A DNA stretch of 47,513 bases from Chlorobiales bacterium (GCA_026390855.1 JAPLFE010000111.1:1-47513); one strand, 5' to 3'; counted from the first letter of the stretch, positions 18,337 to 27,456 are shown. A program made the numbers and translations. The notes: generated from the letters alone by a model not told the origin.

Positions 18337-18803
18337 AGTATAATGTAATTAATTCATTGAAAGATTTAAAAGGGGCATGTTACTGCATGATAAGAAAAAA
18401 AGCATTACCGGCATAAAAGTAGGAAAAAAACATAGATATATTTTTTCTCCGATTCCTTTTCCTTTATGATTCATGAGTACTGAATTATTTTTTGGAATGA
18501 ACGTAGGGTTACGTTGATTTATCGTCTTGAATGATTTTGATAATACTCTAATGAGGCTTGTGTTGGCGAAAGATGTAAAAAGATATTCATGGAATTGATC
18601 GTTTTACAGGGTGGAGAATATCCTTTCGATTGTGTTGTTTGAGCCATAAGAGTGCACGGTTGACGATACCATCGAAAGATCTTGAAAAATGTACTATTTT
18701 GACCTTCAAACAGCCATAATGCATTCGTTGCTCCGATAAGTCGATTACATTATGGCGACACACGACAACCGCTACCATAAAACGCTGAAAGCCCTCTTTC
18801 TCT
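18337..18803. other. 467-bp intergenic region upstream of dnaE and the LRR gene
   Basis: I found no convincing gene here. A 63-codon minus-strand frame at 18587-18778 shows no family features. The region should hold divergent promoters. One possible plus-strand pair is TTGATT near 18515 followed by GATAAT near 18539, with poor spacing. No tRNA, riboswitch or terminator could be recognised. Confidence 0.45.
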
Positions 18804-21800
18804 ATGGATTTTGTACACTTGCATGCTCATACTCATTATTCGATGCAGAGTAGCCCGATTTTTCCGGGTGAGATTTTTTCTGCAGCGGTAAAGTTTGGCA
18901 TGAAGAGTATTGCCGTTACAGATTATTGCGCAATATTTAATATGCCGGAACTGTTCAATGAGGCAAAAAAAGTCGGCATCAAGCTTATTATTGGCAGTGA
19001 ACTACTGCTTCTTGAAACCGATGCCCACCAGAACAACCGAATTCCCATATCGCCTTCACTGGTACTGCTTGTTCAAAATGATACAGGATACCGCAACCTC
19101 TGCATACTTCTTTCCCGAGCAGCTAAGGATGGCTTTGTCCATGGAATGCCTCATATCGAGAGTCGCCTGCTTGAAAACTATCATGATGGACTTGTTTGCC
19201 TTTCAGGTTATTCTTCAGGCAGAATAGGCCGGGCACTTCTTGCCGGAGCAATCGAGGAGGCTGAAACCTTTACAGCCTACTACAGGGAGATTTTTGGAGA
19301 GAACTTTTATCTTGAACTTCAGCGCCATAACACCCCTTTTGACGAGCAACTCAATCAACAGACTACCAGCTTAGCGCAAAAATTTTCTATTGAACTGGTC
19401 GCTACCAACAATGTTCATTATCTCGAAAGGAGAGATGCCGGCTGCTACCGCGCAATGGTTGCTAACAGGACAAAGGAAAAACTATCTAGTCCTAATTTGC
19501 TGGCCCTTGCAGGAAGCGACCATTACCTGAAGTCTTCGGAAGAGATGTCGCTTCTCTTCAGTGATGAACACAGGGTGCTGAGCAATACTGTTCTTATTTC
19601 TGAAAAATGTGCTTACAGTTTCGGCAATAAAGACCCTATTGTACCCCATTTTCCTCTCCCGGAAGGATTTAAGGATGAGTTTGAATATCTTCGTCACCTT
19701 ACATTGGAAGGGGCAAAAGAAAAATATGCCGATTCCGAAGCTGACGGTATTACTGCTGAAGATGTCAGTGCAAGAATTGAGCTTGAGCTTGGCGTTATCG
19801 AAAAAATGGGCTTCAGCTCCTATTTTCTTATAGTCAGCGACCTTATTGCCGCATCCCGCCGACTTGGCTATTCGGTTGGGCCAGGGAGAGGATCTGCGGC
19901 CGGAAGCATTGTTGCCTACCTTACCGGAATTACAAGGATCGATCCGCTTAAATACAAGCTGCTGTTTGAGCGGTTTTTAAATCCCGAACGTTCCTCCATG
20001 CCGGATATTGATATCGACTTCACTCCAGTCGGCAAACAGAAGGTTCTTGAGTATACGGTGGAAAAATACGGCACGGAGAGTGTTGCAAAAGTCATTGCAA
20101 TCGGCACGCTCGGGGCAAAGGCAGCTATCCGTGATGCAGGTAGGGTACTTGAAGTTCCACTGCCTATTGTAGATAAGCTTGCAAAGCTCGTTCCCGTCAG
20201 GCCCGGCATCACCCTTGAAAAAGCATTGAGCGAAGCAAAGGAGATGAAGGAATATGCTGAAAGTACACAGCAAATCAGGGATCTTATGGTTTATGCCCGT
20301 GCTCTTGAAGGTCGTGCGCGTAATGTTTCGATGCATGCAGGAGCTGTTGTCATAACTGATGGAAGGCTTGAAGAGCAGGTGCCGCTCTATGTTTCCAACA
20401 AGGTTGAAACCGAAGTCCGGAAATTTGCTGACGAAATTGATCTTGACGAGCCTGCACATGTCAAATCAAAAACCGCCGATGGCAACGATGAAAAGCAGGT
20501 CGTTACACAGTTTGATAAAAACTGGATTGAAACGGCGGGACTTCTTAAGATTGACTACCTTGGCCTCGAAACGCTCGCCGTTATTGATGAAACCCTCAAA
20601 ATGATCAAGCGACGGCACAATCTCGATATCGAGCTTGAAAAAGTGCCAATGACCGACCGGAAAACCTTCAGGATTTTCCAGGAAGGCAAGATGGCAGGTA
20701 TTTTCCAGTTTGAATCATCCGGCATGCAGAGCTACATGACACGCCTTCAGCCTACTCAAATTGGCGATATCATAGCCATGAGCGCACTTTACCGTCCAGG
20801 AGCTCTCAATGCCCGAATTGATGAGCGGCGCAATGCCGTTGATTTATTTGTCGACCGCAAGCACGGTAGAGAAGCCATCGATTATATGCATCCAATGCTT
20901 GAAGAGATACTCAAAGAGACCTATGGTGTTATTGTGTATCAAGAACAGGTCATGCAGATTTCGCAGGTAATGGGTGGTTTCTCTCTAGCCAAAGCAGATA
21001 ATCTCCGTAAGGCTATGGGGAAAAAGATGCCCGAGATTATGGAAAAATACAAGGTGGATTTTGTTCAGGGTGCCATTCAGCAGGGTGTTCACGATACCCT
21101 TGCAACAAGGGTTTTCGAGTTGATGGCAGAGTTTGCCGGTTACGGGTTCAACAAAAGCCATTCTGCAGCTTATGGTGTTCTTGCCTATTGGACCGGGTAT
21201 TTGAAAGCTCATTACACTATTGAATTTGTGACGGCTGTTCTGAATAGCGAAATAGGCGATACTGAACGCATGAAACACTTGACCGATGAGGCAAAAAGTT
21301 TTGGGATATCGACGTTGCCCCCATCGATTAATAAAAGTGATGCGCTGTTTTCGGTTGAAGATGTTGATGGCCGATCATATATCCGCGTTGGACTTAGTGC
21401 CATCAAGCAGGTAGGGGGAGCCGCAAGGGCTGTTGTTACCTCCAGGCTTCGTCGTAAACGTGATTTCGTGAACCTCTTTGATTTGACCGTATCGGTTGAC
21501 CTGAGAGTTATGAACCGTAAAGCACTCGAATGCCTGATTCTTTCAGGAGCGTTTGACGAACTTGACAAGCATCGCGCAAAACTTCTCGTCAATGTTGACA
21601 AAGCGATCAAATTCGGACAAATGCAAAATCGCTCCGTTACACTTGGTCAATGTGGTTTTTTTTCAGCCGAAGAGGGTGCAGAGCTTGAGGATGAACACTA
21701 TCCCGATATGGACCCGGCCGAAATGATGCCCGAAGCCGAAAAACTTCTCCATGAAAAAAAGCTGGTTGGTTTTTATCTGAGCCATCATCCACTTTCCCCT

Positions 21801-21962
21801 TATCGGCGCGACTGGCAGGCATTTGCAACCCTTCATCTTCACGCTAAAGAGGTTGTCAAGGCAAAACAGTATAAAGTTATAGGAGTAGTTGTTTCAGTGA
21901 AGCCCTATCAGGACCGTAAAGGCAAGCAAATGCTTTTTGGTTCTATCGAAGACTTCACCTGA
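18804..21962 (+). CDS. dnaE: DNA polymerase III alpha subunit, interrupted by an in-frame TGA
   Basis: This is the replicative polymerase catalytic subunit. Visible are the N-terminal PHP domain (HLHAHTHYS), the palm with catalytic aspartates D401 and D403 in PDIDIDF and D584 in LLKIDYLGLE, GPGRGSAAGS, the fingers and beta-clamp-binding regions, a helix-hairpin-helix region, and the beginning of the OB-fold domain (YKVIGVVVSVKPYQDRKGKQ). The frame stops at TGA 21960-21962 (codon 1053) right after GSIEDFT. The same frame continues for 136 further sense codons that encode the missing family C-terminus, giving 1189 codons overall, a normal DnaE length. As read, the product would lack half the OB domain and the tau-binding tail. 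Options are a real nonsense mutation, UGA read-through, or a sequencing error. Confidence 0.95.
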   Translation: MDFVHLHAHTHYSMQSSPIFPGEIFSAAVKFGMKSIAVTDYCAIFNMPELFNEAKKVGIKLIIGSELLLLETDAHQNNRIPISPSLVLLVQNDTGYRNLCILLSRAAKDGFVHGMPHIESRLLENYHDGLVCLSGYSSGRIGRALLAGAIEEAETFTAYYREIFGENFYLELQRHNTPFDEQLNQQTTSLAQKFSIELVATNNVHYLERRDAGCYRAMVANRTKEKLSSPNLLALAGSDHYLKSSEEMSLLFSDEHRVLSNTVLISEKCAYSFGNKDPIVPHFPLPEGFKDEFEYLRHLTLEGAKEKYADSEADGITAEDVSARIELELGVIEKMGFSSYFLIVSDLIAASRRLGYSVGPGRGSAAGSIVAYLTGITRIDPLKYKLLFERFLNPERSSMPDIDIDFTPVGKQKVLEYTVEKYGTESVAKVIAIGTLGAKAAIRDAGRVLEVPLPIVDKLAKLVPVRPGITLEKALSEAKEMKEYAESTQQIRDLMVYARALEGRARNVSMHAGAVVITDGRLEEQVPLYVSNKVETEVRKFADEIDLDEPAHVKSKTADGNDEKQVVTQFDKNWIETAGLLKIDYLGLETLAVIDETLKMIKRRHNLDIELEKVPMTDRKTFRIFQEGKMAGIFQFESSGMQSYMTRLQPTQIGDIIAMSALYRPGALNARIDERRNAVDLFVDRKHGREAIDYMHPMLEEILKETYGVIVYQEQVMQISQVMGGFSLAKADNLRKAMGKKMPEIMEKYKVDFVQGAIQQGVHDTLATRVFELMAEFAGYGFNKSHSAAYGVLAYWTGYLKAHYTIEFVTAVLNSEIGDTERMKHLTDEAKSFGISTLPPSINKSDALFSVEDVDGRSYIRVGLSAIKQVGGAARAVVTSRLRRKRDFVNLFDLTVSVDLRVMNRKALECLILSGAFDELDKHRAKLLVNVDKAIKFGQMQNRSVTLGQCGFFSAEEGAELEDEHYPDMDPAEMMPEAEKLLHEKKLVGFYLSHHPLSPYRRDWQAFATLHLHAKEVVKAKQYKVIGVVVSVKPYQDRKGKQMLFGSIEDFT

Positions 21963-22373
21963 AAAGCTGACTTTACAGTTTTTGCAAGTCTCTATGAACA
22001 ATATGGACATCTGATAAAACCTGAAGAAGTTTTAATGCTTGTTGCTGAAGGAGAAGTGAGCGGTGGGATGCTCAAACTCCTAGTGAGAGAAGTTGTTCCA
22101 GTGAAAAAGGTAAGAAATAGCTTTGTGAAAAAAATTATTCTCAAAATTGACGCCGATGACCAGTTGCAACTGGAAAAACTTTCAAAGGTAAAGCGGATAT
22201 TTGACTCAAACAAGGGTGGGACTCCAGTCGATTTTGAAATAAAAGCACAGTTAGGAGGAAATATCGAAACACTGACACTTTTTGCTCGGAATACTCCGGT
22301 CGATGCGGCGGAAAGTACCATTGAAAAGCTCGAGGAGATTCTTGGGCCTGATAATGTGAGGATTTCAGGGTAG
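21963..22373 (+). pseudogene. dnaE: Detached C-terminal part of dnaE after the in-frame TGA
   Basis: The frame continues without any shift from the TGA: KADFTVFASLYEQYGHLIKP, then EEVLMLVAEGEVSGGMLKLL and a domain ending in EKLEEILGPDNVRISG. This is the second half of the OB-fold and the C-terminal domain that contacts the clamp-loader tau subunit in other bacteria. No ribosome binding site precedes the first in-frame ATG (22035), so independent translation looks unlikely. No other stop or frameshift is seen, so any decay is very recent. Confidence 0.9.
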
Positions 22374-22424
22374 TCGGAATTATTTGTAAATTATTTTTAT
22401 TACTTTCATTGCTGATAGACTGTA

Positions 22425-22452
22425 TTGACATTAATTTTTAAAGATTTACTAA
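22425..22452 (+). promoter_or_regulatory. Sigma-70-like promoter of the first thioredoxin gene
   Basis: A perfect TTGACA (-35) at 22425-22430 is followed after 16 bp by TACTAA (-10) at 22447-22452, about 20 bp before the ATG at 22472. It lies in the short gap between dnaE and the thioredoxin. Confidence 0.5.
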
Positions 22453-22471
22453 CTCAACCGGGTATAAAAAA

Positions 22472-22801
22472 ATGAGCGGAAAATATTTTGTAGCAACAGA
22501 TCAGAATTTTAAAAAAGAGATTCTTGAATCAGATAAAGTAGCTTTAGTTGATTTTTGGGCAGCGTGGTGTGGCCCATGTATGATGCTCGGTCCTGTGATC
22601 GAAGAGCTCGCTGGAGATTATGAAGGAAAAGCAATCATTGCAAAACTTAATGTTGATGAGAATCCTGCAACGGCATCACAGTATGGTATTAGAAGTATTC
22701 CCTCCCTTCTTGTGTTCAAAAATGGTCAGGTCGTTGACCAGATGCTTGGAGCACTACCAAAAAACCAGATATCAAAGAAAATTGACGAGCATATAGCCTA
22801 A
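22472..22801 (+). CDS. trxA: Thioredoxin (first of two tandem copies)
   Basis: The 109-residue thioredoxin has the redox motif WCGPC (C33, C36), the DFWA strand before it and the cis-proline in SIPSLLVF. It reduces protein disulfides in the cytoplasm using electrons from TrxB, whose gene lies 0.7 kb downstream. It differs from the second copy at only eight of 109 positions (G3E, A31T, Y50F, I55V, L59M, A66G, S69A, Q70K). It has its own likely promoter and is followed by a GC-rich hairpin. Confidence 0.96.
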   Translation: MSGKYFVATDQNFKKEILESDKVALVDFWAAWCGPCMMLGPVIEELAGDYEGKAIIAKLNVDENPATASQYGIRSIPSLLVFKNGQVVDQMLGALPKNQISKKIDEHIA

Positions 22802-23117
22802 GAGATCGAGCTCCAATAAGTCTGTTATCCCGGCACTGACGCCGGGATGCATGGCGGCTTGTTTAAGCGAGAATGGTATGCGATTTTTTCCCTCCGCATT
22901 TGAATTTCCTGAATATATAGAAACCCCTTGTTGGTAAATAATCGAAAACGTAAAGCTTTGATGCCTATAATAGGGATCATTTTCCCGGATTTTAAGAGCT
23001 TTTTAAGCGGGACTTTAGGGAGTTTAAAGATTTGTAACGATATATTTAAAAAGAAATTGCTAAGACACTTGATCCTGGCAGCAAATACAAAGAACAATTT
23101 AAACGGGGACTTAAAAA
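22802..23117. other. 316-bp spacer between the tandem thioredoxin genes
   Basis: A perfect hairpin, ATCCCGGC (22827-22834) with GCCGGGAT (22841-22848) and loop ACTGAC, begins 25 bp after the first stop. It may terminate or stabilise the first transcript, although no T-run follows. The rest is AT-rich with no gene. The presence of this spacer implies the second thioredoxin can be transcribed separately, but I see no good promoter. Confidence 0.55.
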
Positions 23118-23447
23118 ATGAGCGAAAAATACTTTGTAGCAACAGACCAGAATTTCAAAAAAGAGATTCTTGAATCAGATAAAGTTGCATTAGTTGATTT
23201 TTGGGCAACATGGTGTGGTCCATGTATGATGCTTGGTCCTGTGATTGAAGAACTCGCAGGAGATTTCGAAGGAAAGGCAGTCATTGCAAAAATGAATGTT
23301 GATGAGAATCCCGGAACCGCAGCAAAGTATGGTATCAGAAGTATTCCCTCTCTTCTTGTGTTCAAAAATGGCCAGGTCGTTGACCAGATGCTTGGAGCAC
23401 TACCAAAAAATCAGATATCCAAAAAAATCGACGAGCATATCGCTTAA
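23118..23447 (+). CDS. trxA: Thioredoxin (second tandem copy)
   Basis: This 109-residue protein is about 93% identical to the first copy, with the same WCGPC site (C33, C36; the residue before W32 is T instead of A) and an identical C-terminal third from YGIRSIPSLLV on. Near identity also at the DNA level points to a recent tandem duplication or gene conversion. The gene lies directly upstream of trxB (92 bp). It presumably performs the same disulfide reductase job; separate expression under different conditions is possible. Confidence 0.96.
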   Translation: MSEKYFVATDQNFKKEILESDKVALVDFWATWCGPCMMLGPVIEELAGDFEGKAVIAKMNVDENPGTAAKYGIRSIPSLLVFKNGQVVDQMLGALPKNQISKKIDEHIA

Positions 23448-23539
23448 AATGCTCATATTTTTAAATTGCTCCTTATACCGATATAAGCGTCGGAATGTGC
23501 GGAACCCTCTTCCCTGTAACTAAAATTAAAAAAACAATC

Positions 23540-24475
23540 ATGGACAGTGAAGTACGTGACATAATCATTATGGGAACCGGGCCTGCAGGTTATACGGCAG
23601 CCATTTATACTGGACGGGCAAACCTCAAACCGCTTGTTATCGAGGGATTTCAGCCAGGCGGTCAGCTCATGATCACAACGGAAATCGAGAATTTTCCAGG
23701 TTTTCCTGAGGGTATTCGTGGCCCGGAACTTATGGCAAAAATGCGCGAACAGGCAGCGAAATTCGGTGCAGAGTTTGCTGGAGGTAGTGTTACAGAAGTC
23801 GACCTTTCAAGAAGTCCTTTCTGCTTAACACTTGAGGATGGTCGCGAATATTTTACTCGTTCACTTATTATCGCTACCGGAGCAAATGCCAAATGGCTGG
23901 GTATTGAATCTGAATTCCGCTATCGGGGCAAAGGTGTATCGGCTTGCGCGACTTGTGATGGATTTTTTTTCCGGGATAGCAATGTTTTTGTCATTGGTGG
24001 AGGTGATACTGCAATGGAAGAAGCTCTTTACCTGACCAAATTCGCTTCTCATGTTACCCTTGTTCATCGCCGAGAAGAGTTCAGAGCCTCAAAAATAATG
24101 ACGCTCCGTACCAGCAAAAACCCGAAAATCAGCACAATCCTCAATCAGGTCGTTGACGAAATTCTCGGGGACGGTCATAAAGTAACAGGAATCCGCCTCA
24201 AAAATGTTTTGACAGGTGAACTTTCAGAACATCCTTGCGACGGAGTGTTTTTGGCTATCGGTCATACACCAAATGCCGAGTTGTTCAAGGGCCAGATCGA
24301 TACTGATGACTACGGTTACATCATCACAAAAAAATCATCTACCGAAACCAATGTGCCAGGTGTATTCGCCTGTGGAGATGTCCAGGACTATACCTATCGC
24401 CAGGCAGTTACCGCAGTAGGAACAGGATGTATGGCAGCTGTTGACGCAGAGCGTTTTCTTGAATCAATACGCTGA
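23540..24475 (+). CDS. trxB: Thioredoxin reductase (NADPH/FAD)
   Basis: The 311-residue low-molecular-weight reductase has the FAD-binding GTGPAG (12-17), the PGGQLM segment, the redox pair CATC (C136, C139), the NADPH-binding GGGDTAMEEA (153-162) and the C-terminal GVFACGDVQD FAD motif. It transfers electrons from NADPH to the two adjacent thioredoxins. The ATG at 23540 is preferred over an in-frame ATG at 23495, because family proteins start only a few residues before the FAD-binding strand. The ribosome site is weak for both. The gene ends at a hairpin shared with the convergent Nudix gene. Confidence 0.95.
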   Translation: MDSEVRDIIIMGTGPAGYTAAIYTGRANLKPLVIEGFQPGGQLMITTEIENFPGFPEGIRGPELMAKMREQAAKFGAEFAGGSVTEVDLSRSPFCLTLEDGREYFTRSLIIATGANAKWLGIESEFRYRGKGVSACATCDGFFFRDSNVFVIGGGDTAMEEALYLTKFASHVTLVHRREEFRASKIMTLRTSKNPKISTILNQVVDEILGDGHKVTGIRLKNVLTGELSEHPCDGVFLAIGHTPNAELFKGQIDTDDYGYIITKKSSTETNVPGVFACGDVQDYTYRQAVTAVGTGCMAAVDAERFLESIR

Positions 24476-24504
24476 CTTTATTGTGTCAAGCTTATTTAGA
24501 GGCC

Positions 24505-24541
24505 GCAAAGTGGTGAGAATCACATCAACTCATCACTTTGC
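24505..24541. terminator. Hairpin shared by convergent trxB and Nudix genes
   Basis: GCAAAGTGGTGA (24505-24516) pairs with TCATCACTTTGC (24530-24541) with a single G:T position and a 13-nt loop. It overlaps the 3' end of the Nudix coding region and lies 29 bp after the trxB stop. Confidence 0.6.
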
Positions 24542-24930
24542 TCCTTGCTCTTGAAAAAATCAGAGAGCACCTCATTGAATCCATAGGCAAGTTCTGTCTC
24601 TTCGGTTTCGGTTTGGGTAAACCAACGAAGCATTTGCCCCTCATGCAAAACAATGCTTTCCACATCCCATTCTACAGCCTTCGTAAAAACGTGTTCCGTC
24701 CTGTCCGAAAACTCATAAACCTTGAACGGCAAACATCCTGCAACATGAATTTCAATTTCTTCCAGCATTTCCCTTACAATGCATTCATAAGGTGTTTCAT
24801 CGTTTTCAACATGTCCTCCTGGTATATCCCACATGTCAGGATAGGGAATCGAAGGAAGGTCATCTCTGAGTATCAGTATTACCGCATGGTTCTTATTGTG
24901 AAAAATAATACTTGCGCCAACGTGTCTCAT
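24520..24930 (-). CDS. Nudix hydrolase
   Basis: The 136-residue protein carries a Nudix box at GHVENDETPYECIVREMLEE, matching GX5EX7REUXEE; the later family glycine is replaced by Glu. Nudix enzymes hydrolyse nucleoside diphosphates linked to another group. The start RHVGASIIFHNKNHAVILIL and the DMWDIPGGHVE segment resemble MutT/house-cleaning members, but the substrate cannot be predicted. The stop of the upstream trmH-like gene lies 10 bp before its ATG on the same strand, so the two probably form an operon. Confidence 0.88.
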   Translation of the reverse strand: MRHVGASIIFHNKNHAVILILRDDLPSIPYPDMWDIPGGHVENDETPYECIVREMLEEIEIHVAGCLPFKVYEFSDRTEHVFTKAVEWDVESIVLHEGQMLRWFTQTETEETELAYGFNEVLSDFFKSKEQSDELM

Positions 24931-24940
24931 GGATAATTAT

Positions 24941-25648
24941 TTATTGAATGATGATTCCACCATGTTCATCAAGTTTTGGGTAAGGTTCACCTTTTTGCTT
25001 GAGATCCCGGCTTAGTTTTGGATAGGAAAACTCAAACAGCATTCGTTGAAAGCATTCCTGTTCCAGTTGCGCTACATTATACATTCCTTTTTGTGACCGC
25101 TGGCGCTGTGCTTCAAAAAGAATAACTGCAGTCGCGACGGAAACATTTAATGATTCTATCATACCGAGCATAGGGACGGTGATTGCGTGAGCAGCTCCTT
25201 TTATGGCTTTTTTCGAAATCCCATCCCATTCAGCACCGACCACGAGAGCGGTAGGAATGGTAAAGTCAATATTTCTGAAATCAACACAACCCTCACAGTT
25301 TGTTGCGACAAGGATTTGCATGCCAAGCTTCGATAATTTGCTGTAGACCAAGTCAATATCATCATAAAGGTTCAATGTTGACCATTTACTTGCTCCAGCG
25401 GCTGCATTCTGCTCAGTATAGATAGTTTTACGGTATGAAACAGCATGGATTTCACAGATGCCGACACCGTCACAGCTTCGAATAATAGCAGAAAGATTGT
25501 GAGCCTTGTTCACGTTATCCATGACAACCGTCAAATCAGGCTGGCGATGAAGCAGCATGCTGCGGATTTTTTTAAATCGTTCAGGAGCGATCAATATTTT
25601 TACTGAAGATTGTTGAATCGAAGTGTAATGAGCACAATTGTAATACAA
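24941..25648 (-). CDS. trmH: tRNA (guanosine-2'-O-)-methyltransferase, TrmH/SpoU family
   Basis: The 235-residue SPOUT-fold enzyme matches TrmH, which methylates the 2'-O of G18 in the tRNA D-loop. Key stretches are RQPDLTVVMDNVNKAHNLSA (motif 1, with N and the following IIRSCDGVG), LVVGAEWDGIS (motif 2) and the knot segment MLGMIESLNVSVATAVILFE (motif 3, with SLNVSVA for AdoMet binding). The N-terminal 15 or so residues are extra compared with the usual start near the APERFKKI segment, so the true start may be internal (a TTG there would serve). It is upstream of and probably cotranscribed with the Nudix gene. Confidence 0.9.
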   Translation of the reverse strand: MYYNCAHYTSIQQSSVKILIAPERFKKIRSMLLHRQPDLTVVMDNVNKAHNLSAIIRSCDGVGICEIHAVSYRKTIYTEQNAAAGASKWSTLNLYDDIDLVYSKLSKLGMQILVATNCEGCVDFRNIDFTIPTALVVGAEWDGISKKAIKGAAHAITVPMLGMIESLNVSVATAVILFEAQRQRSQKGMYNVAQLEQECFQRMLFEFSYPKLSRDLKQKGEPYPKLDEHGGIIIQ

Positions 25649-25861
25649 GAAAGCTATTTTTTCTCTGTATTTTCAATTACTTAAAAGGTAAGTTCGGTTT
25701 AACCGGTGGTTGTTTGGTAGAACGTAGCAATTATTACTCAATGTACTGGCATTGAATGGTCAATATTGCGAGGCTACATTTTATGAAGTATATCAGTATT
25801 GATTCTTGTGATGAAAAAATAAATAAACCGGACCACGGAAAGGAAGTACTGTAGTAAGCGT

Positions 25862-26935
25862 ATGAGTCTCCATCATAAAAAACATCCCCAGCTTGAGCGC
25901 CTGCTGCATAAAGCAAGGTCGGTTAACCTTGACCCCTCATCAAAAGTACTTATTCTCAGCGACCTGCACATGGGCAATGGAGGCAGACGCGATGAGTTTC
26001 GACGCAATGCCGATTTGGTCAGGACCATGCTTGGGAGTTATTATTTGCCTGAAAAATATAGTCTTGTTCTCAATGGCGATGTGGAGGAGCTCTTTAAATT
26101 TCCTCTTGAAAGCATTTGCGAGGAGTGGAGTGATCTCTATGATCTCTTTCTCAGATTCGAACTGAATGGCTTTTTCTGGAAAACCTACGGAAATCATGAC
26201 GCCGAATTGCTGGAGGAAAAGGAATACCCTCTTGCATCATCGATGGTTGAATCGCTTAAATTTCATTATGGCGATGAAACTATTCTGGTTCTTCACGGTC
26301 ATCAGGCATCGGTTCTTTTGTGGGAAACCTATCCTTTTGTAAGCCGGGCAGTTGTTTTATTTCTCCGTTATATTGCTAAGCCTGTCGGCATAAGGAATTT
26401 TTCAACAGCCTATAACAGTCGTCGCAGATTTGCTATCGAAAAATCGATTTATGAGTTTTCAAATCAGGCAAAAATTGTTTCCATCATAGGTCATACTCAT
26501 CGACCACTGTTTGAATCACTCTCCAAAGTGGATTTTCTGAACTTCCGGATCGAGGAACTTTGCAGGGCTTATCCTTCGGCAGACAGCGACAAACGCGCCG
26601 TAATAGAACAGAAAATTTCAGCATTAAAAATTGAGCTTGCTACCTGCTACAAACGAGGCAAAAAAATCGGTCTGCGGAGTGGTCTTTATAACAGCCTTAC
26701 TATTCCAAGTGTTTTTAACTCTGGTTGCGCCATAGGAAAACGCGGCATCACAGCCCTTGAAATCGAAGGAAACAAAATCAGGCTTGTTTACTGGTATAAC
26801 GGCAAACAGAGTCGAAAATTTACCAGTGACCGCGATAATAGGCCGATGGAGCTCGGTTCAACAGGTTTTTCCAGGATTGTTCTCAACGAGGACTCTCTCG
26901 ACTATGTTTTTTCAAGGCTTCATCTTCTGGCTTGA
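25862..26935 (+). CDS. Metallophosphoesterase, LpxH-like
   Basis: The 357-residue calcineurin-like phosphoesterase has all metal-site motifs: LSDLHMGNG, LNGDVEEL, YGNHDAELL, LVLHGHQ and IIGHTHRP. The spacing resembles UDP-2,3-diacylglucosamine hydrolase (LpxH-like) proteins of lipid A synthesis, but it is longer than LpxH (about 240). It has an inserted hydrophobic stretch after the HGH motif (AVVLFLRYIAKPVG) and a roughly 100-residue C-terminal extension, so another substrate is possible. It is divergent from trmH with a 213-bp gap. A ribosome site (GGAAAGGAAG) lies about 15 bp before the ATG. Confidence 0.85.
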   Translation: MSLHHKKHPQLERLLHKARSVNLDPSSKVLILSDLHMGNGGRRDEFRRNADLVRTMLGSYYLPEKYSLVLNGDVEELFKFPLESICEEWSDLYDLFLRFELNGFFWKTYGNHDAELLEEKEYPLASSMVESLKFHYGDETILVLHGHQASVLLWETYPFVSRAVVLFLRYIAKPVGIRNFSTAYNSRRRFAIEKSIYEFSNQAKIVSIIGHTHRPLFESLSKVDFLNFRIEELCRAYPSADSDKRAVIEQKISALKIELATCYKRGKKIGLRSGLYNSLTIPSVFNSGCAIGKRGITALEIEGNKIRLVYWYNGKQSRKFTSDRDNRPMELGSTGFSRIVLNEDSLDYVFSRLHLLA

Positions 26936-26958
26936 TTTGTCGTTGTTCCAGACAGTAA

Positions 26959-27456
26959 CTACCTGAAGTATTTTTTAAAGTGTAAGTATATGGCCCACCA
27001 AATAATGAAGAGCTCCAGCACAAATGACCAACTTGTAAAATAACTTAACTCTGTGCTATACTGAGCTCCAGTTAAGACAAAAGAAAATGATGTATTGAAA
27101 AGTGGCGCTAACCAATAGACAGGGCCTGTAAAGGTATCCAACACTAAATGAATCAGCCCACTGAAACTGAAAATAAAGGCCAATGTTGGACCGCGGCTCT
27201 TATTTTTATCTCTCCTTAACCATAAGAGTGAAATAAGCAACAGTCCCAGCCAAAATATAGGCAGGTGGGTAATGTATGTGTGGTGATTATTTTGATTATC
27301 ATCTTTCGTGTAATAATAAATCATATCGAAATCAGGAGCTATAGCGCCAAGAGGCCCCCAAAACATAAACGAATTATAAAAAACGGAGCTGGTTTTAAAT
27401 TTATTGAACAATAACTTCGATGCAATATAACCGGCAGGTAGATGTCCGAACTTCAT
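26959..27456 (-). CDS. YdjM/DUF457-type membrane-bound metal-dependent hydrolase
   Basis: The 165-residue integral membrane protein begins KFGHLPAGYIASKLL and has about four hydrophobic segments. Conserved polar motifs GAIAPDFD, HHTYITHLPIFWLG and HLVLDTFTGPVYW match the YdjM-like family of inner-membrane proteins with predicted metal-dependent hydrolase activity; the substrate is not known. The ATG at 27456 is preferred over an upstream in-frame start at 27513, because CAGGAAAA precedes it and family members begin at the KFGH segment. It sits at the edge of the AT-rich island and is convergent with the phosphoesterase gene. Confidence 0.75.
   Translation of the reverse strand: MKFGHLPAGYIASKLLFNKFKTSSVFYNSFMFWGPLGAIAPDFDMIYYYTKDDNQNNHHTYITHLPIFWLGLLLISLLWLRRDKNKSRGPTLAFIFSFSGLIHLVLDTFTGPVYWLAPLFNTSFSFVLTGAQYSTELSYFTSWSFVLELFIIWWAIYLHFKKYFR

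Noticed and set aside
18587-18778. 63-codon minus-strand open frame upstream of dnaE
   Set aside because: No family features, no ribosome site, and it would occupy the likely promoter region.
21960-21962. UGA-as-glycine genetic code (as in some candidate phyla)
   Set aside because: TGA is the natural stop of several other genes here (for example at 7064-7066, 14964-14966 and 24473-24475), and no other internal TGA at Gly positions was seen.
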